Positions 20,020-29,987 of a DNA stretch of 64,000 bases are shown here, piece by piece. Source of the stretch: Hypericum androsaemum (taxonomy: Eukaryota > Streptophyta > Magnoliopsida > Malpighiales > Hypericaceae); the NCBI GenBank assembly GCA_963995505.1, contig OZ023182.1, forward strand, positions 4,270,707 through 4,334,706, in the 5' to 3' direction. Position numbers and translations under genes: made by a program. The notes below the pieces were generated by a model. That model was not told the DNA's origin, ran no database searches, and saw nothing but the letters and a program-made list of their open reading frames with translations. Each line of letters starts with the position of its first letter. The first letter of the stretch is position 1.

Positions 20020-21069
20020 GAAAAAATTACTATCAAGTCTTTCGAGTTTGCTTAAATATATAAAAATATTTTCCCTGTTTACAAAATACATTCTTACGTC
20101 TTTCTAATTTATTTTTAGTATATTTTTAGATCTCTAGCACACATTAACAATTTTTTTTCATTTTTGTCAATAAAATCACCAAAATACTTTTAAAACAAAA
20201 AACAAAAAAATCACTGATGTCAGCTCATCTTCTTCCTCGTGAAAAATTAATTGACCCATGAAAAATCAATTCCCAATTCAAAAATCAATCCCCGGTGTCG
20301 GAGCAGCTCACTTTGTCCTCTTCCGTATTATCCTCCTCCCCGATCCAATTGCGGACCGGCCAAGTCAAAGGACTGGGCGATAAAGTGCGCGCCTCTGGAA
20401 GACGAAATGGCGCCGTCCTCCTGCTCGTTCCCCTGGAGCTTTGCCTCCTCTTACAGCTGGTGCTCGCTGCTCGGCGGAGTATGTTTCCTGGAAATCGCCT
20501 ACTTGACCTACCTCAAGCTCACCGACTCCGACGCCTTCTGTCCTGTCGCCGGTGGCACTTGCGGCGACGTCCTCAACAGCGACTACGCTGCCATTTTCGG
20601 TACCTTTGGCTTTTCCCTCTTTAGTTGATTACTTCACTAGAAATTTCGAAAAGATGAAAAAAAAATTGATGCAGCGGATGTAGCTTCTTATTTCTGTTTA
20701 TTTATTGATGACGATGGCCTGCTCACGGCCGAGCACCGTTGACGGGTACGAAAGGAGCGGGTCGAGGCCCGCTCACAGTATTGTCTTCCGAATCCCCGCC
20801 TCGTTCATCTCTCTCACCAGTCGGGAGAAGTTGGGTGTGAGTCGAGGATGGGAGCTCGAGGACGGGAGAAGGTTGATGATGTCAGCATTTTTTTTTAATG
20901 TTTTAAGGGTATTTTTGTCATTTCAATGACAAAAAAAGAAAAAAAATTCATTTAGGGACCCAAAAGTATACTAAAAGCAAATTAGAGGGACGTAGGAATG
21001 TATTTTGTGAACAGAGAGGACTTTTTCGTATATTTAAGCAAACCCAAGGGACTAGAGAATAATTTTTCC
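20020..21069. mobile_element. Pack-MULE: Mutator-like TIR element B carrying an LTO1 fragment
   Basis: Inverted repeats of about 110 bp pair 20020-20135 with 20950-21069. Both ends read inward through GTTTGCTTAAATATA and CAAAATACATTC. The flanking 9-base sites agree at seven positions (TAATTTTTA at 20011-20019, TAATTTTCG at 21070-21078). The interior includes a GC-richer plus-strand fragment of the LTO1/VKOR gene (20388-20601), so this is a gene-capturing MULE of the Pack-MULE type. No transposase is encoded. Confidence 0.82.
20388..20601 (+). pseudogene. LTO1: captured fragment of LTO1 (thylakoid VKOR-type oxidoreductase)
   Basis: The plus strand encodes SYSWCSLLGGVCFLEIAYLT, then YLKLTDSDAFCPVAGGTCGD and VLNSDYAAIFG. 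This matches the first transmembrane segment and luminal loop of plant LTO1, the VKOR-thioredoxin protein that oxidises thiols in the thylakoid lumen. The loop cysteine pair (CPVAGGTC) is kept. The CxxC active site, the remaining membrane segments and the thioredoxin domain are absent. The match stops at IFG followed by GTACCT, a plausible exon end with intron, so genomic DNA was captured, not cDNA. The fragment lies inside the TIRs of element B and is probably non-functional, though it could be transcribed. Confidence 0.85.
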
Positions 21070-21830
21070 TAATTTTCGTCACTTCTGCAATGGTCGATTG
21101 TTTAGTCGAAGAAGATGCAACCCACTATTTTCTCTCCGGCAACCGCCACTGTTTGCCCCTCTTCGAGCGCCGCTGTGGGAATCGAAATTCCACTCCTTTT
21201 CTTTGCCATCCTCATATGACCAAGCTGTCCCCTCAGCTCCTCATCTTCTTCCATGGAAGTTTGATCCTTTTTCTTTGTTTAGGGTTTGAGAAAACGAAAA
21301 TTGGGTCGAGGAGATCTGAAATTACGGTTTTCTTTCTCTCTTTAGGGTTGGGGAAGTTTGAAATTGGTAAGATTTGGGCAAATAACCGATGCATTTTTGG
21401 CGAGAGGGAGGAAAAAGAATCCCAATTTTTCATCCAACCTTACGAACCGGAAAAATCTGGGTCAAATTTTCAAACGGATTGCCCGGTTCGATCAGAATTT
21501 GTCCAATTCATAAGGTTGGCATTTTTATGACCATATTCAGTAACTTTTGTCTTGATTCATAATCAAATCAGTTGGACCGTATTTTTTAAAATCTTGTTAA
21601 TTTCTAGCGACCGGGTTTTATACAAAAATATTTCAACGACTATAGCTAAAAGGTAAACAAGTTGAGATTATTCATTACTAGTAAAGATGCACGCGCGATG
21701 CGAGTACTTTTCTGTAGCAAAATCTGCAAAATATGTCGTTTATTAAAAATTTTAAATCTGTAAGATGCTCTATTACATATTTAAGTACACTATATTTTTT
21801 TTATTTACCTAAAATGCCATAAGAACTTCT
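21070..21830. other. intergenic; possible Helitron-like end near 21675
   Basis: No gene is supported; the frames at 21090-21530 show no domain. At about 21676 the sequence TCATTACTAGTAAAGATGC runs into GCGCGATGCG, which resembles the TC start and short palindrome of some plant Helitron-like elements. A 3' CTRR hairpin end could not be fixed; TTATTATAGTAAG repeated near 23365-23390 is a candidate. Treat as a guess. Confidence 0.25.
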
Positions 21831-22463
21831 TTGTACACAACATCCTCGTCATCTATCGGTCAGTCTGTTCCACCGTCAAGCAATGTCGGCGTCTTAGGCG
21901 TGGGCTTCAACCCATCGTTCATCGCAATGATTGTCGTTGTGGCGGCGGTCTTACTAATGGTCACCTGCTCCCGCCACCTCATCCATCGGGTCCGCCGGTG
22001 GTGGCACCGACGTCGACGTCGCAGGTTCCACCTATCGTCCTACTCAAACCTGGACTCGCCTCCCCTCCTATTAGACCATTCCTTCCCCGACAAAGCTGAT
22101 GGCTTCCACGTGTACTCCCGATACGGGCTCAATGACTCCGTCATCAAGACGATCTCTCTGCCCCTCTACAATCCGCAGTTGAACGACGTCCTTCTGCGAG
22201 ACTACGCCGTGTGCTTGCTGGAGTTCGAAGAGAACGACGATGTGGGGACTCTCTCGGCTTGCTCCCACCCCTTACACGTGGACTGTATCGACATCTGGCT
22301 CCGAAAACATGCCAACTGTCCCTCTGCCGCGTTGGAATATTCCTCCCCCTTCATCCCCGTCATGTCCGCTAGGATACACCCATCCCTCGAGCCGTTCTCG
22401 TTTCTCTCCTCGACCAAGCCAACATCGATGGAGAGTAATCGAGAGTATTGTTGTCCATGCTAG
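21831..22463 (+). pseudogene. ATL-type RING-H2 E3 ligase, decayed
   Basis: The frame shows the ATL layout. An N-terminal membrane segment (FIAMIVVVAAVLLMV) and an Arg-rich stretch are followed by a GLNDSVIKTIPLP-like GLD motif region (here GLNDSVIKTISLP), the RING-H2 region and a tail with SPFIPVMSARI. Working ATLs ubiquitinate targets through eight zinc ligands. Here the first Cys is Tyr (DYAVCLLEF instead of DCAVC), and the last is lost (NCPSAALEY where NCPLCRALEY is expected) through a local reading shift that restores frame. The middle ligands (CSHPLHVDC) are intact. The frame begins with TTG; the first in-frame ATG is about 33 codons in, at the membrane segment. It is best read as a pseudogene, possibly carried by a mobile element. 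Confidence 0.8.
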
Positions 22464-24163
22464 GTAATTCTTCCTGACGCCAATTTGCAAGTTTTATGTA
22501 CTCAGTGGTAACTGCACATTATATAAATTGGTGAATGATTTTAAGGAAAAAACCAATGAATAATTGCTCTATCTTCATTCGAAGTTTTGAATTCGAATCA
22601 TAAAAATATTATTGTTTTAAAAATAGGTGAAATATAATAGTTTTAAAAAATGTCCCAAAGATCGATTCTACATTTTTTCTGTCCTCCGTATCGACCGGTC
22701 TGACAGATCAAACCTCCAATTGAACCAGAGATTTTTTAATAAAAATATTTATTTATATTTAGTATTAATACTTCATCCTTGTCCGATTCTCTGTTGCTTT
22801 TTGATTTTTTCTACATATCCCAAACCCATTAACACTTCTCCTAATTAATTTCCATAGAATCACAATTTCTCTTTCCAAGTTCTAAGGAATATCTGCACTA
22901 AACAAAATTTCTCTTTTCAATTTTTTTTAAAGCATCCCCAAAACATAAGTTCATGTCCATTTTCTCCCCTCCTCTTCCCCTCTCACGTTCTCTCCTCCTC
23001 TAGCATCTTACTTCATCAACCACCCAAACCCTAGCCTTGATCAAGGAACTAATTAATCACCCTCCCTCCGAGCTCGTCACTTTCTCCTAATCCACCTTCT
23101 CTTTCTTTGGGTTTCCAATTATTTGATTAATTACTGGGAGAAATCAAGCAAGGGATTGGAAATGGCTCTTCCCACTCCTGCTTGTCGTTTGTCGCCGATA
23201 AATCGTCGACCTCGTCGTCTCCACTCCTCGATGAATCACAGCTTTTTAATTTCGTGAATTGGGGAAAACCTTGTGGAGCGGTAGAGAGAGGGAGATTTTT
23301 TGTTTGGTGGAGGGTAGTATAGACATTTTCATGTGACAGACCAAAATGGTTGGTTTACATTATTATAGTAAGATTGAATTATTATAGTAAGATTGAAGTA
23401 GTAGCAATCCCAAAAAAAAGTAGTAGTAGCAAGATGATGGGCCAGGCCTCGGTTCCAGTATACAACGTTTCATAGCTTGTGGGCCTTCATTTTGGCCTCA
23501 CGTTGGACCTGGCCCTGGGTAAGTAAACGAGGTTCAGAGATATTGGGCCTCTCCTTATTTTAGTGGACCTATTTTTGGGCTTTCACTTGGCGTGGATGCA
23601 ATCGGCTTGAAGAATTTGAGAGCTCCTGCACATTTTCCACCGGTTTCCAAGTTCAAGTCAACCTACATCTGATGAAGAAAATTTTAAGGTGCTTTCTAGT
23701 GGTAAATTATAATCTCAATATTCAAGCGAAAATTAAAATATGAATTGTGTGAGCACAATAATTGGTAGGGATTAATCTATTCTAATACCATTTTATAATT
23801 TATATATCCAACTCAAAACCTTTGAATTTTTTACAATTATAAACAAACCGACCATTTTTGCACCAAACAATGTGAGATTCTCAATAAAAAAACTCATTTT
23901 GAATTACTTCGTTGGCGGTTGGTATGCAAATTTCCGGGTGAACCGGGTAATTGTGAAAAATCGAAAAAAATAAACCGGGTAATTGTTGGATCTGGTTTGC
24001 TTGGCCTCCTCCTTGGTGAACCGGGTCCAGAATAATTGGGCCTCTCATCGAGCCTGCCTTTATTTCAAGTAAACCGGGTCCATAATTCTTGGGGCTAACT
24101 TTGTGCCTGGCCTTGGTTTTAGTGGATCCTGATCAGTCAATATATTAAAATATATCGTTAAGA
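22464..24163. other. intergenic; no gene seen
   Basis: AT-rich DNA with a pyrimidine-rich stretch (22965-23110). Several GGGCC/GGCCT phrases recur between 23440 and 24130 without forming a clear repeat. Nothing coding is supported. Confidence 0.4.
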
Positions 24164-24237
24164 TTTAAGAGTTTGTTATTAACTCACGTAATATTAAAAT
24201 CTTATCCATCAACTATATATTAGTCACACATAAATTG
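24164..24237. repeat. carrier upstream segment duplicated at 12878-12948
   Basis: This segment shares TTATTAACTCACGTAATATT and most surrounding bases with 12878-12948. It lies about 260-335 bases upstream of the carrier ATG. Confidence 0.75.
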
Positions 24238-24354
24238 CCACCATGCTAATATCTACTTTACCATAATTTGAGTTATGCTTTATAATAATCGACACATTTT
24301 CGATTCAGATAATATTCGACTCTAAATATAGTTTTAAAAAAACTCAGCCACCCG

Positions 24355-24364
24355 CTATATAATA
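24355..24364 (+). promoter_or_regulatory. TATA box of the carrier gene
   Basis: CTATATAATA lies about 140 bases upstream of the ATG at 24500, a suitable distance for a plant TATA box with a short leader. Confidence 0.55.
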
Positions 24365-24499
24365 CCACCAAATGGAGAAGGCCAGTTAGCACACAGAGTG
24401 AGCGCGGGGGTAGTATATCAGTGTACCAGTATTTCCCTGACCTCAGCTGAAACAAGTTAGGCAACTCCCGAACCTAAATCGTTATCTAATATTCATAAA

Positions 24500-25566
24500 A
24501 TGAGCTTGGGAGCCGCGCACCACGACGACCGGACCACAGCACCCGACCTCGCGGAGTGGCACAGCCTAGACAAGTCAAGGTTCTTCCTCCTCGGCGCCGG
24601 CTTGTTCTCCGGCGTCTCCGCCGCTCTCTACCCGGTGGTGGTCCTCAAGACCAGGCAGCAGGTCGCCCCCGGCCACCACCTCTCCTGCCTCACCCTCTCC
24701 TCCTCCATCCTCCGCCTCGAAGGCGTCAGGGGCTTCTACAGAGGCCTCGGGACCTCCTTGCTGGGCTCCGTCCCAGCCCGTGCCCTCTACATGACAGCCC
24801 TCGAGGTGACCAAGGCCGTCGTGGGACCCACCGCGCTCAGGCTAGGATGCTCCGAGGCTACTGCCACAGCAGCCGCGAACGCCGCCGCCGGGGTGAGCTC
24901 GGCCGTTGCGGCTCAGCTGGTGTGGACGCCTGTCGACGTCGTGAGCCAGAAACTTATGGTACAAGGCACAACCATTAACAACGCCTGCAGGTAGAAACAT
25001 TAGTACGTTTCAACTTATAAAAATAATCTTTTTTTTAAAAAAAAGTCAAATTTATGTCCTATCAATAAAATTTCAGTATTTTTTAAACTTGTCGACCATC
25101 GTAAAATTACAGGTACATGAACGGAATGGACGCGTTCAAGAAGATTCTATACAAGGAGGGGCCAAGGGGACTATACAGAGGGTTCGGGATTTCGCTCCTG
25201 ACCTACGCGCCTTCCAACGCCGTGTGGTGGTCCTCGTACTCGCTGGCCGGTAGGCTGTTGCGGCCGGGGAACGGAGACGGGGTCGGGGTGCAGGTGGTGT
25301 GCGCCGGCGTGGCCAGTGGGCTGTCGGCGCTGGTCACGATGCCGCTTGATACGGTGAAGACGAGGGTACAGGTCTTGGAGGAGGGGACGAAGAGTAAGAC
25401 GGGGAGGAGGGCGTTGACCGTGGTCCGGGGGTTGGTTAGGGAAGGTGGCGGCGGTATTGGAGCTTGTTATAGAGGGTTAGGGCCCAGGTGGGTGTCCATG
25501 TCCTTTTCTGCTGCTACCATGGTCACTACTTACGAGTTCTTGAAACGCTTGTCCACCAAGAGCTAG
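24500..25566 (+). CDS. mitochondrial carrier protein (SLC25A44-like)
   Basis: Two exons, 24500-24990 and 25113-25566, are joined across a 122-base GT-AG intron to give 314 residues. Three Solcar repeats are visible by their signatures: YPVVVLKTRQQV near residue 45, WTPVDVVSQKLMV near 140 and MPLDTVKTRVQVL near 250. RGFYRGLG, RGLYRGFG and CYRGLG follow them, as usual. The family exchanges metabolites across the mitochondrial inner membrane. The nearest group in plants is the SLC25A44-like set. The first signature lacks the acidic residue (P-V-V-V instead of P-x-D/E), which I recall as normal for this group. The substrate is unknown. The gene is strongly GC-rich against AT-rich flanks. The ATG follows the TATA box by about 140 bases. 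Confidence 0.93.
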
Positions 25567-27497
25567 TCTCTTTAGACCGTAGTTAGCATCCTTTTAATTC
25601 CCTGGGTCTTAATTATATGTTCATCTGCTGGGGATTAGTTCTATAGAGAGATTATGATCACCGTAGAAATATTATGTAAATATTATCATATAAAGCTTAG
25701 ATCTTTGTTATTCCCTTGGTTTGGAAAATCCGTGGAGTCCACAGTTGGTTGAGTTGGTTTGTTATTACTAAATAGAATTCCACAACGATTCTAAAAATAG
25801 ACATTCGAGTGTAAGTGATAAAATATTTATATTCTACAGGTATCGAGTTCAAGTATTATAAATAGAAAATATATTATTGGGACGATCTTTCCTAAATAGC
25901 ACTGAATCAAGACTAATGTTAAAATTTAATAATCTCTATATCATAAATTGCGGTCTAAATTTTCGCATAACGTGATATTTAATAATAAATACTTTTAATT
26001 TTACATACTTTACAAATTCGAAAAATATTTTAAGACAATAATTTGTGATAGACTTCCTTGTTTGATAAATTTTACATCAATATTCATCTTCTCAATTTCT
26101 TAAAATAATCCTTGGGATACTCGTCTTGTTGTAAGAAAATATCACAATCAATATTAGTATTTGAATAATGATATAGTCCAAGATTTTTTTACTTGAATAC
26201 ACCAAAATATTTTTTTTGTATATTTATTGTTCAAAACTCAATTATAATATTTTTAAAAATATATGTAAAATCCTATTTCTAATAACTACTCTAAATTGAT
26301 ATCTTTTCGTGTCTCAACGGTATCACGAAGTTTTACTGGTTATGCCATGGAAATACCTATTCATATTTCGGCTTTGATACATAGTAGCTGCTAAAAAATT
26401 TCTTGTAGCTCGACTTCGACCGTAGAAAAAGTTAGAAATATACCAGTATGAAATATATGATTGTTTGACCCCCGAGCTTATAATTACCTAAGCTAAATCG
26501 GGACGTGATGTATGCATCAATATTGAGTTAGTTAACCTCTAATGCCTGACCCTTCAAGGGATTTGAAGGGGCAAAGATATTAAGCAACTAAAAGGTGGCG
26601 ATATATTTGCCTTGTTGGCTCTTAACGTTACGGCTATTTACAATAGACGATCCCTCGCGTTGCAAGACGGGCCAGGATATGAGGCGAACAGAAAGCGAGC
26701 AAACCTCTGACCAAAAAAGACAAAAGAAATCAAGCAAACGGTGGGCCGATACCGGGAAAGGGAAACCAATATGCCGCTTTTATGTGATAACTTCAATGCA
26801 GACAATTTAGAATTTAGATTTCCCAATCTCTGTATCCATCTTCCTGCATCTATGGACCATCCAAATCAGTGGGCGACTTGTAGGATGAATTTAGTCTAAA
26901 CTTCAGGACTTTAAGTGATATTGTACTTATTTCTTTTTTAAATAAATATTTTTAATTTTTCGCAAACCGACCTCTAGAAAACGAGGTAGAATAACATGAA
27001 AACAAAACTAGCCCAAGAATGGAAAATCGCCACGAGACACGGTATTCTCGTCCCTCCACGACTATTTTAACCGTAGGCATCAACCAGTTTGCGGGTTTAG
27101 AAAAAACCTGCAAAATACCTTCTCCAGGGAGCAGCTAGCTAGCATCATACGAGTTCGCAGCAGCAGCAACTTGCTCTCTAATCTCATACCTGCAATCGAG
27201 TGACTATCAACCATATGAAATCTAACGCTCGAAAGGAGCGGATAATGAACTTAAAATGTGACATATGAACAGATGAATCAAAGGTGCCTCTTCCGGTCAA
27301 CAGGGTAAATCGTTTCCACCGGTGGAGCCCAAATTCCTACCTATGGATATTACAGCAGGAAAGTGCAAACTACACGCAACAAGCAGCCAAAATATCCATG
27401 CCAAAAGCTACAACTAGGAAGAAACCTGACAAATTAAATAGTCAATAGCGATTCACGTCCAAGTACTACATATTTGACTACAGATCCAGAGCAACCA
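25567..27497. other. intergenic between carrier and Alfin-like gene; no gene seen
   Basis: Bases 25567-25700 are probably the carrier 3' UTR, and 27170-27497 the 3' UTR of the minus-strand Alfin-like gene. The middle is AT-rich without recognisable domains or paired repeats. A short ORF at 26595-26810 has no family features. Confidence 0.5.
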
Positions 27498-29493
27498 TCA
27501 AGGTCGTGCTCTCTTGTTGCTGCTACACGACGGACATTTGTACTGCTTAATGTGGTCAGCCCGGGCTGGGGTGATCTTCACACACTTTCCATGGAACCAC
27601 TTCTCACAGACATCGCAGCATATCCAGAACTCATCAGAAGCATAGTTCTCTCCACAAGCACCACATAATGTATCCCCGTGTTCATCTTCTTCTTCTTCTT
27701 CTTCCAAGCCCTCGTCATCCTCGTCCTTTGGCTTGGGTGGTGCCTTTGAATGCTTTCCATGGGATTCTCGCTGCAGATGCAAATTAATATAAGGGTAAGC
27801 AGGCAATCTGATTTCCTTGAACATTTTTTTTATAAAGGTTGAAATTTTATTATAAATACAAGTTAACATATTTAACCAATCCATTAATGAATTGGTTAAA
27901 CGTGTTCAGCTTGGCCCTCATACATGGTGACTGAAAAAAATTGAGTTTTGAACCCCCCATAGTCAAAGTACCAGGTTGCAACCTTGGCCTCCCTAAGATT
28001 TCCTGAACATTGGCATAATGGAGCAAAAATTGCAACAAAAACTGAAAATCAAGTCAAAGTCGTGTCTATGGGCAATCTATATAGATCCAACAACAATGAT
28101 AAGGCATCCAAGAAGATTTCCAGAACAGGATAAAGATTGGAACTGTAATTTCGTATTACTTCATTCTTAACACGAACTTTTAAAATAAACAATATTTATC
28201 AGCAAGATACTATCATTGTCTTTATAAAAAGGGCAGCTGAGAGAAAATCAGAAAACACAGTTCTTGATTTTTACCTTGGAGTTTGACTTGGACTTATTGC
28301 TGCTATGATTTGAAGCTGAAGATTTCTCCTTTGTTTGCTTCTTGGCTTGGCCAGACACAACCTCAAAAATAGTGGGGACATCATTCATCATGGTGAAAAG
28401 GCGCTTCCTGCATTGAAAATGGCATCATCGTGTAAAACAAAACACAACGATGTATCTATTACACTGCATCACGGCAAAATATGAGAGTCGGAATCGCTGC
28501 AGTTATAAAGGAAACAAAGGCTACCCAAATGACTCAATATTAGAGTTAACTGCAGGTTAATCACGACAAGACACTACTTCAATCATTTAATATCTGAAAA
28601 TAGTCACAGCACATATAAAATAAGAGAGAATTATTAGCATACTGGCTCCAACTCCAATAACTTTTTAGCCACTTTTGCAAGAACTATATGTTGGAATTCT
28701 TTTACAGAATAGGAAAGACAGCTTAAAAGCAGAAGCAAGATAGTTAGAACAAACCGGAAAATCCACTTATTCGAGGAGAAAGGTATACCTGTCGGCTTTG
28801 TCAAATCCGAACCTAGCACCAAAATAGAAGGCGACAGAGAGAAGCCAAGCATCACTGTGAACAGCAACAAGAGTCCGCCAATCATTATCAGGCATCCCAT
28901 CCCTGGCAAAGTTGATCCCTAAAGCAGGTTCAGGAAGCTCCGGAGGAACCTCCTCAGCAGGCAAATTGACCTCCCACTGCTCACTAGGGTAGCCATAAAG
29001 GCAGAGATTTTCCTTTTCTGCATTTCAACAGTACAATCACGTTGAAGGAGCAAAGTATCGAATCGACCACACACAAACCTAGCAATGCGTCGAGAACGAA
29101 AGAGAGTCCAGATTACAGAAGTTCACTTGCTTCATCCTCCTCCAAACAAACCCCCACGCCTTTCGCACAGATTTAACTAACAAACAATTCCAAGTAATTA
29201 AGAGAGAAAGACGAAAAGGAGGAAACCCTAACCTGGATCGCACTGCCGGTGGAACTCTTCCACATCTGCAACCGGTAACAAACAAGATAAGGGCAAGACA
29301 ACAATAATTTAGAGCACGACCGGAGTCGGGGGAGGCCAGAACAAAAAAAAGGGTTTAAAATGGAGGAGAAATTCAAAGCGGTAAAGTCACCGGTGGTTAG
29401 GGCTTTGATTAAGCCAGCTCGCCGGCCCTTGAAGTCTCGGAACACCTCCTCCACCGTTCGTGGATTGTAAGCGCCGCCGTTTCCGTCCATCAT
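27498..29493 (-). CDS. AL: Alfin-like PHD finger protein (histone H3K4me2/3 reader)
   Basis: Five exons on the minus strand, 29391-29493, 29233-29265, 28789-29017, 28275-28407 and 27498-27770, join in frame to 256 residues, the usual length. The N-terminal Alfin domain starts [19 protein letters not shown], continues through [20 protein letters not shown], and ends near [18 protein letters not shown]. An acidic linker ([10 protein letters not shown], residues 187-196) precedes a C-terminal C4HC3 PHD finger from about residue 202 ([28 protein letters not shown]). The PHD finger of this family binds H3K4me2/3, and the Alfin domain contacts other regulators such as PRC1 components in the nucleus. 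All introns are GT-AG. The gene is divergent from the RDM4-like gene. Confidence 0.95.
27826..27996 (-). mobile_element. tRNA-derived SINE in the last Alfin-like intron
   Basis: On the minus strand a tRNA-like head (GGCCAAGGTTGCAACCTGG, then a GGTTCAAAACTC box B) is followed by a body and an A run (plus-strand T run at 27822-27831). The flanks carry a near-perfect duplication of about 15 bases, GATTTCC(T)TGAACATT (27810-27825 and 27997-28011). Confidence 0.7.
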
Positions 29494-29987
29494 TCACTCC
29501 CTACAACTAACCGCGCGCAAGATCTCCTTCCCACTTCTAGAAACAACGAGAAAGACGAAGAGGGGGAGGTCCAACCCAAGCTTGCTTGAGGACAGAGTGT
29601 GTGTGTGAGTGAGTGAACTTAATTAATTTAAGAGCAAGGAGGGAAAAAAGGAAAACGAAGAGGAGAGGGGAAAGGCCAAAAAGGGTGGGTGGACTTTGAA
29701 TTGAATTTAATTGAATTGAATTTAAATCTCCGGGACGAAACGGATCCACTTAACCGGATTTTATAAAACTCCCCTGCGTCCGTCTCGCGACAATTAATTG
29801 TTCAGGCCCATGGACATAAACTAATTTGGGCCCATACCCAGAGGCGGCCCAACGAATGAAAACCACGCGCCATATGGATCCTCTCTTTAAAAATCCACGC
29901 GCTCGTAAACCCCAACCCCCCACCCCCCCCCCCCCCCCCCCCCCCCCGGTCGGCGAGATTCTGGAAGCGGCGAACCGGTTCTTTTGC
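29494..29987. promoter_or_regulatory. shared divergent promoter region (Alfin-like / RDM4-like)
   Basis: Only 494 bases separate the two start codons, so both leaders and promoters must lie here. A run of 25 C at 29923-29947 (with CCCCC runs just before) sits 40-65 bases upstream of the RDM4-like ATG. CTCTTTAAAAATC at about 29881-29893 is a possible TATA-like box for the plus gene. Confidence 0.65.
29923..29947 (+). repeat. poly-C tract (25 C)
   Basis: An unbroken C run in the leader or promoter of the RDM4-like gene, interrupted only by CCCAACCCCCCA just upstream. Such runs are length-variable, so the exact count may reflect sequencing or assembly. Confidence 0.9.

Noticed and set aside
21090..21530. 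146-codon frame after the Pack-MULE
   Set aside because: No motif, low-complexity AT-derived composition and no supporting promoter or splice sites.
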